The notes under the pieces are model-generated. The model did not search any database and was not told the origin of the DNA. It saw only the letters and a program-made list of their open reading frames with translations. Below, in pieces: positions 5,934 through 8,937 of a DNA stretch of 8,937 nt. Source of the stretch: Propionibacteriaceae bacterium (GTDB taxonomy: Bacteria > Actinomycetota > Actinomycetes > Propionibacteriales > Propionibacteriaceae); contig WRJP01000074.1 in NCBI GenBank assembly GCA_009778535.1, forward strand, positions 1-8,937, written 5' to 3'. Both the position numbers and the translations under genes were made by a program. Each line of letters opens with the position of its first letter. The stretch's first letter is position 1.

Positions 5934-7031
5934 CAACGCGGCCGCGTACCACTTGTAAAGATCACCGTAGGTTTTCTGGTCTACGGATAGTTTCTCTCTG
6001 GCGATTTTGCTTATCAAATTGAGTGCTTCGGCCTCTCCGAGTTCTTTGACGGCCGCAGCCACCACTGCTTCAGATAGGGCGTATGCCGCTATTACTTGCT
6101 CTTTTTCTCCGGCGAAAGAAGCGGCTGTCGGCAAGGTCTCGGGAATACCGTTGAGGCTCAGATAATTCTCCACTATCGCTTTGTTCGAGGCTGCTGTTTG
6201 TTTGTAAGTTTTCGCCGTCACCCACTCTGCCAGGCCTTCTGATGCCCACAGTTCACCGCCGTCGTGGCAGGGAGAGCCTGTTGCGAAATGCACCGCCTCA
6301 TGTAACATCAAGGCTTCGCCCTCGGGCTGCGGTAGGTCTAAAGCGGCTGGGTTTATCACAATTCGGACTGCACCGTTTTCGCATTCAGTCGCTGCCGAAG
6401 AAATTGACGGATCCATCCCGACGAGTCGCTGATATTCGCGGGTTTCGCGTGGCAATTCGACGACGAGGCGCTGATTCCAACCTGCGATCAAGCCACTAGA
6501 ATCGAATTTCTTGACGGTCAAGATTGCGGCGATCATGTGCTTCAGCCAGACATTTGCCACTGCTTCGCTCACGCGTTCTGACGCGATCATGGTTCCAGCA
6601 CTGGTGTTGTTCACACTGATCATTCCGTAAACCCAAATCGGAGGATTTTCCGAATCGAGGAGATCCATTATTAGGGTGCGTCCTTCGACTTTCACCAACT
6701 GGGGGGTGATTATGTGGGTCGAGGGTAAACCTGAACCCGCAACTGACCAGGTTACTTTGAAAGCCTTTGAGTCTGGCATGACTTCAAATCGCACACCATC
6801 CAGCTGCGATAGGTTGCTGAACCACTGCTGGGAAAGCCGGTGGCCAATAGTCGATGTTGCGAAGTTCTCCTCAAAACCGATGCGATCATTTGCTCGTAAT
6901 GACTGGGTTAACGCGGCTGCTAGTGCATAAGGTTCCGGCTCTAGGTCAGGTTCGGGAGGCGAAGCACATCCATTCAGAACGAATACTGCAATGGTGACTC
7001 CCACCAAGAATCGCAGCGCTTTGGGCGCCAT
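5913..7031 (-). CDS. Lipoprotein with gluzincin-like HExxH metallopeptidase motif
   Basis: The protein (372 aa from this start) has a lipoprotein signal: a short basic start, a hydrophobic core FLVGVTIAVFVLNG and Cys22 in LNGC. An acidic Pro/Glu linker follows (PEPDLEPEPY). Residues of about 35-135 form an alpha/beta region with WFSNL and VTWSVAGSG that might be NTF2-like, which is inference. The C-terminal half has HEAVH (H244, E245, H248) and, about 20 residues on, SEGLAEWV with E265/E269. This is the arrangement of a gluzincin zinc site, so it is probably a surface zinc peptidase of unknown substrate. C218 and C255 flank the motif and may form a disulfide. ATG 7031 is preferred because GAGG lies seven bases ahead; ATG 7037, six bases earlier, sits only one base after GAGG. 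It follows the NlpC/P60 stop by nine bases, so it is the second gene of that operon. Confidence 0.8.
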   Translation of the reverse strand: MAPKALRFLVGVTIAVFVLNGCASPPEPDLEPEPYALAAALTQSLRANDRIGFEENFATSTIGHRLSQQWFSNLSQLDGVRFEVMPDSKAFKVTWSVAGSGLPSTHIITPQLVKVEGRTLIMDLLDSENPPIWVYGMISVNNTSAGTMIASERVSEAVANVWLKHMIAAILTVKKFDSSGLIAGWNQRLVVELPRETREYQRLVGMDPSISSAATECENGAVRIVINPAALDLPQPEGEALMLHEAVHFATGSPCHDGGELWASEGLAEWVTAKTYKQTAASNKAIVENYLSLNGIPETLPTAASFAGEKEQVIAAYALSEAVVAAAVKELGEAEALNLISKIAREKLSVDQKTYGDLYKWYAAALKKLSAS

Positions 7032-7040
7032 AGGCATGCC

Positions 7041-8090
7041 TCAGCCAACTACTCGACGGGCTCCGGCGTATGGAGCGGGATAGCTATTGAGGGACTGAAC
7101 CACGATACCGGAACGGGTGTTGCGCGCATGTACGATCTTTCCGCCGCCAATATAGAGACCAACGTGGTGGATTGGGCGATACCAAAAGATCAGATCGCCA
7201 GGTTTAAGTTCGCTGCGTGATACGGGGCGGCCGATTCGAGATTGAGCTTGGGAGGAATGCGGCAAACTAATACCAACACTGCGATATGCGGAAAGGGTCA
7301 ATCCGGAACAGTCGAATCCGTTCGGCCCTGCACCTCCCCATGAGTAACGTCCACCTTTGACTTTGGAGAGGGCGTAGTTGATCGCTCCCTGCACTTTTGA
7401 GTTGACGTTTCCATCGGAGACTTTCGTCGGAGTAGGAGCAGTAGGAGCAGTAGGGGTAGTAGGGGTAGGAGTTGATTTCGAGCTGCCGCCATCTTCAGCG
7501 TTCATTAGCTCGCGTAGCTTGAGTCTATCGACGAGGCCTTTTGCTTCAGTTATCCGCTGGTTGATATCCGTTTCTAGCTTGGCCAGTCGTTTCTTCTCAG
7601 CTGCTAGCGCCTCAACCTCGGCATCCAACGTTCGTCGCATGCCAGCCAGAGCTGCCTGCTGTAACTGCTGTTCTTGGAGCGTGTTGTTCAAGTTTTCGCC
7701 GATTTTGTTAGCTGTAGAGATTTGACCTAGCAGTGACTCAGGATCGGCATCAGAGAACAGTCGTAAACTCGGGTCAATGTTGCGGTTCTGGAATTGCACT
7801 AAAACGATCAAGCGGGCATCTGCGTCAAGTTGTTCAACTATTGTCGCCTGCTCAGCTATGTCTTTCTCTAGCTGCGAAACCCGTCGTTTTCCATCATCGA
7901 GCTTGATTTTCGCTTCAGCGTATTGTTCAGTGATTTCGCTAGCTTCCGTTTCGAGTTGCCTGACTCGTTGTTTCGCCCTCTCAAGCTCTGCTCGATCTGC
8001 ATTCGCGGTTGGGGCAGACAGGAACGAAGAAACCAGAACAAACGTCGCTAGTAAAGCAAACAACGCTCGTCCAAGCATCTTTTGCCGCAT
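7041..8090 (-). CDS. Secreted NlpC/P60 peptidoglycan endopeptidase with coiled-coil N-terminus (RipA/CwlO-like)
   Basis: The 349-aa protein has a signal peptide (RQK head, hydrophobic core at 8-25, probable cleavage after ANA at 31). A long Glu/Lys/Gln-rich coiled coil spans about 32-195, interrupted at about 94-125 by a non-helical stretch. A Thr/Pro/Ala linker occupies about 204-223. The C-terminal NlpC/P60 domain (about 230-349) shows YSWGGAGPNGFDCSGL with the nucleophile C261, HHVGLYIGGG with H309, and the third polar residue H321 in KIVHARN. Such enzymes cut stem peptides in peptidoglycan during cell separation, and the coiled coil usually controls activity or recruits partners. ATG 8090 is chosen because GGAG (8102-8099 on the minus strand) lies eight bases ahead; a GTG at 8099 overlaps that site. 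It heads an operon with the metallopeptidase lipoprotein. Confidence 0.94.
   Translation of the reverse strand: MRQKMLGRALFALLATFVLVSSFLSAPTANADRAELERAKQRVRQLETEASEITEQYAEAKIKLDDGKRRVSQLEKDIAEQATIVEQLDADARLIVLVQFQNRNIDPSLRLFSDADPESLLGQISTANKIGENLNNTLQEQQLQQAALAGMRRTLDAEVEALAAEKKRLAKLETDINQRITEAKGLVDRLKLRELMNAEDGGSSKSTPTPTTPTAPTAPTPTKVSDGNVNSKVQGAINYALSKVKGGRYSWGGAGPNGFDCSGLTLSAYRSVGISLPHSSQAQSRIGRPVSRSELKPGDLIFWYRPIHHVGLYIGGGKIVHARNTRSGIVVQSLNSYPAPYAGARRVVG
7432..7467. repeat. Four tandem 9-base units encoding the Thr/Pro/Ala linker
   Basis: On the plus strand the units read GTAGGAGCA twice, then GTAGGGGTA twice. On the coding minus strand they specify TPT and APT triplets in the linker between coiled coil and NlpC/P60 domain. 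The 9-base period keeps frame, so slippage would lengthen or shorten the linker by three residues per unit. Confidence 0.8.
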
Positions 8091-8134
8091 TGAAACCACT
8101 CCAAATCAAACAAGTCTGAAACTAACCTGAGAAA

Positions 8135-8163
8135 ATCCTAAACGAAATCACTCCCAGAAGCAA
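8135..8163 (-). promoter_or_regulatory. Promoter of the NlpC/P60-metallopeptidase operon
   Basis: On the minus strand TTGCTT (8163-8158) is followed after exactly 17 bases by TAGGAT (8140-8135), a typical actinobacterial -10. Initiation near 8128 would give a leader of about 38 bases containing the GGAG that serves ATG 8090. Position, spacing and orientation all fit the gene downstream. Confidence 0.55.
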
Positions 8164-8206
8164 CATTGCAGCGCTTTCGACATGTCTTGGGCTCAGCTGA
8201 CGCACA

Positions 8207-8306
8207 GGTGCGGCACCTTCCGGTCGAGTACAGCTTGGAGAGCTGATGTTATTTGTCTGTGGCGCTGCCTATGCTGGGGAACGCTCGTATGTCAGGGTGC
8301 GGCACC
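8207..8306. repeat. Pair of GGTGCGGCACC elements upstream of the exonuclease core
   Basis: The 11-base GGTGCGGCACC, itself an inverted repeat around a central G, occurs at 8207-8217 and 8296-8306, 89 bases apart. The second copy overlaps a perfect 12-base palindrome, GGCACCGGTGCC (8301-8312). They could be binding sites for a repressor or simply GC-rich sequence inside a coding region. Which applies depends on whether the exonuclease starts at 8246 or later. Confidence 0.45.
8237..8240 (+). promoter_or_regulatory. GGAG ribosome binding site favouring the 8246 start
   Basis: GGAG with five bases before ATG 8246 is the best Shine-Dalgarno in this frame. The next ATG, 8336, has AAGGGG only two bases ahead (AAGG four), and ATG 8384 has none. 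This decides the start provisionally. Confidence 0.45.
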
Positions 8307-8937
8307 GGTGCCCGGTAGTGCTGAAAGAAGGGGCTATGGCTTTTGCACAGGTTGGGAAGTCCCGGCTTGGGTCTGCTTCAACTATGTACCAGCCCAGCTT
8401 TGACGACCTCTCAGAGCCACTATTCGAGGTCACATTCTGCGTCGTCGATCTGGAGACGACTGGAGCTGGTGCTGATGCAGCCATTACTGAAATCGGGGCA
8501 GTGAAAATTCGCGGGGGAGAAATGCTCGGAGAGTTTCAAACTCTTGTGAATCCGGGCAACCACATCCCAGCATCGATAACTTTACTCACCGGAATAAACG
8601 ACCAGATGGTGTCGAATGCCCCGTTGATCACGGAGGTGCTACCCGCTTTTCTTGCATTCAGTCAAGGTTGTGTCTTCGTAGCTCACAATGCCAGCTTTGA
8701 CATCGGTTTCTTGAAACGTTCCTGCCGCGAACACGGCTATCCCTGGGAGCGTCCAACTGTGGTGGACACCGTAGCCTTAGCGCGCGGCGTAGGGCTGCGT
8801 GATGAAATTCCAAACCTGCGCCTGGCGACACTGGCAAATCACTTCAAGGTCGCAGTTACACCCAATCACCGGGCGCTTGCCGATGCGCGGGCGACGGCAG
8901 AAGTATTCGACCGACTCATAGAACGAGTTGGGAGTTT
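8246..8937 (+). CDS. DEDDh 3'-5' exonuclease (DNA polymerase III epsilon-like), cut by window edge
   Basis: About 230 codons are visible with no stop. The exonuclease domain begins at about residue 63 with VVDLETTG (D68, E70), then ITEIGAVKIRGGEMLGEF, LLTGI, AHNASFDIGFLKR (third acidic residue) and NHRALADARATAEVF (the His and last Asp). All DEDDh residues are therefore present. It should remove nucleotides from DNA 3' ends with two metal ions. In actinobacteria, close homologues often carry a UvrC-like GIY-YIG region after this domain; that part would lie beyond the edge. The family usually begins close to YQPSFDDL, which here follows ATG 8384. Starts at 8246 (best ribosome binding site), 8336 or 8384 are all in frame, so up to 46 N-terminal residues, Arg- and Cys-containing, are doubtful. 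It is divergent from the NlpC/P60 operon, an arrangement I recall from mycobacteria (Rv2190c/Rv2191). Confidence 0.9.
   Translation, partial: MLFVCGAAYAGERSYVRVRHRCPVVLKEGAMAFAQVGKSRLGSASTMYQPSFDDLSEPLFEVTFCVVDLETTGAGADAAITEIGAVKIRGGEMLGEFQTLVNPGNHIPASITLLTGINDQMVSNAPLITEVLPAFLAFSQGCVFVAHNASFDIGFLKRSCREHGYPWERPTVVDTVALARGVGLRDEIPNLRLATLANHFKVAVTPNHRALADARATAEVFDRLIERVGS

Noticed and set aside
7378..8130. Ser/Ala/Val-rich plus-strand frames opposite the NlpC/P60 gene
   Set aside because: The composition is what antisense translation of a Glu/Lys/Gln-rich coiled coil and a repeat linker gives.
8182..8403. Plus-strand frame of 73 codons ahead of the exonuclease
   Set aside because: It is a different frame from the DEDDh domain, shows no motif and runs into the exonuclease coding region.
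1..8937. CRISPR arrays, tRNA or rRNA genes, insertion sequences, integrase or phage genes
   Set aside because: I saw no spaced direct repeats, no cloverleaf-like segments, no transposase or integrase frame and no terminal inverted repeats. Nearly all bases are assigned to ordinary chromosomal genes.

Overview
The window looks like a chromosomal segment of an actinomycete-type (Actinomycetota) bacterium of moderate, not high, GC content. The signs are an actinobacterial DesK-like sensor kinase, septum-formation-type lipoprotein domains, a RipA-like NlpC/P60 hydrolase, a short Ppx/GppA protein, TAGGAT-type -10 elements, and an NlpC/P60 gene divergent from a DEDDh exonuclease gene, a pairing I recall from mycobacteria (Rv2190c/Rv2191). 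I cannot name the genus. I see no tRNA, rRNA, CRISPR array, insertion sequence or phage gene. Coding density is very high, and the longest gap between genes is about 155 bases.

Left part (1-4047). The 5' end of a minus-strand LCP-like (LytR-CpsA-Psr) membrane protein gene runs off the left edge. Divergent from it is a tightly packed plus-strand cluster of four genes: a membrane histidine kinase, a NarL/LuxR response regulator (8-base overlap), a lipoprotein with two tandem septum-formation-type domains (4-base overlap), and an MscS-type mechanosensitive channel (no gap). A perfect 18-base palindrome sits at the regulator/lipoprotein junction. The most economical reading is one envelope-sensing unit: a membrane sensor, a transcription factor, a cell-surface protein and a tension-gated channel, next to a probable wall-polymer ligase.

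Middle part (4048-5920). A minus-strand exopolyphosphatase (Ppx/GppA) gene is convergent with the channel gene and divergent from a carboxylesterase-type alpha/beta hydrolase gene. The hydrolase has a TAGGAT element placed so that its mRNA could be leaderless. Its stop codon overlaps, tail to tail, the stop of the next minus-strand gene inside a CTAGCTAG palindrome that forms part of a hairpin terminator.

Right part (5913-8937). A minus-strand operon reads from a recognisable promoter near 8150 through a secreted coiled-coil NlpC/P60 peptidoglycan hydrolase into a lipoprotein with a gluzincin-like HExxH motif. Divergent from it, and cut by the right edge, is a DEDDh 3'-5' exonuclease (DNA polymerase III epsilon-like) gene with several possible starts.

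Overall the region is dominated by cell-envelope functions: wall-polymer attachment, envelope sensing, turgor relief, peptidoglycan hydrolysis and a surface peptidase. Polyphosphate metabolism and DNA metabolism genes make up the rest.
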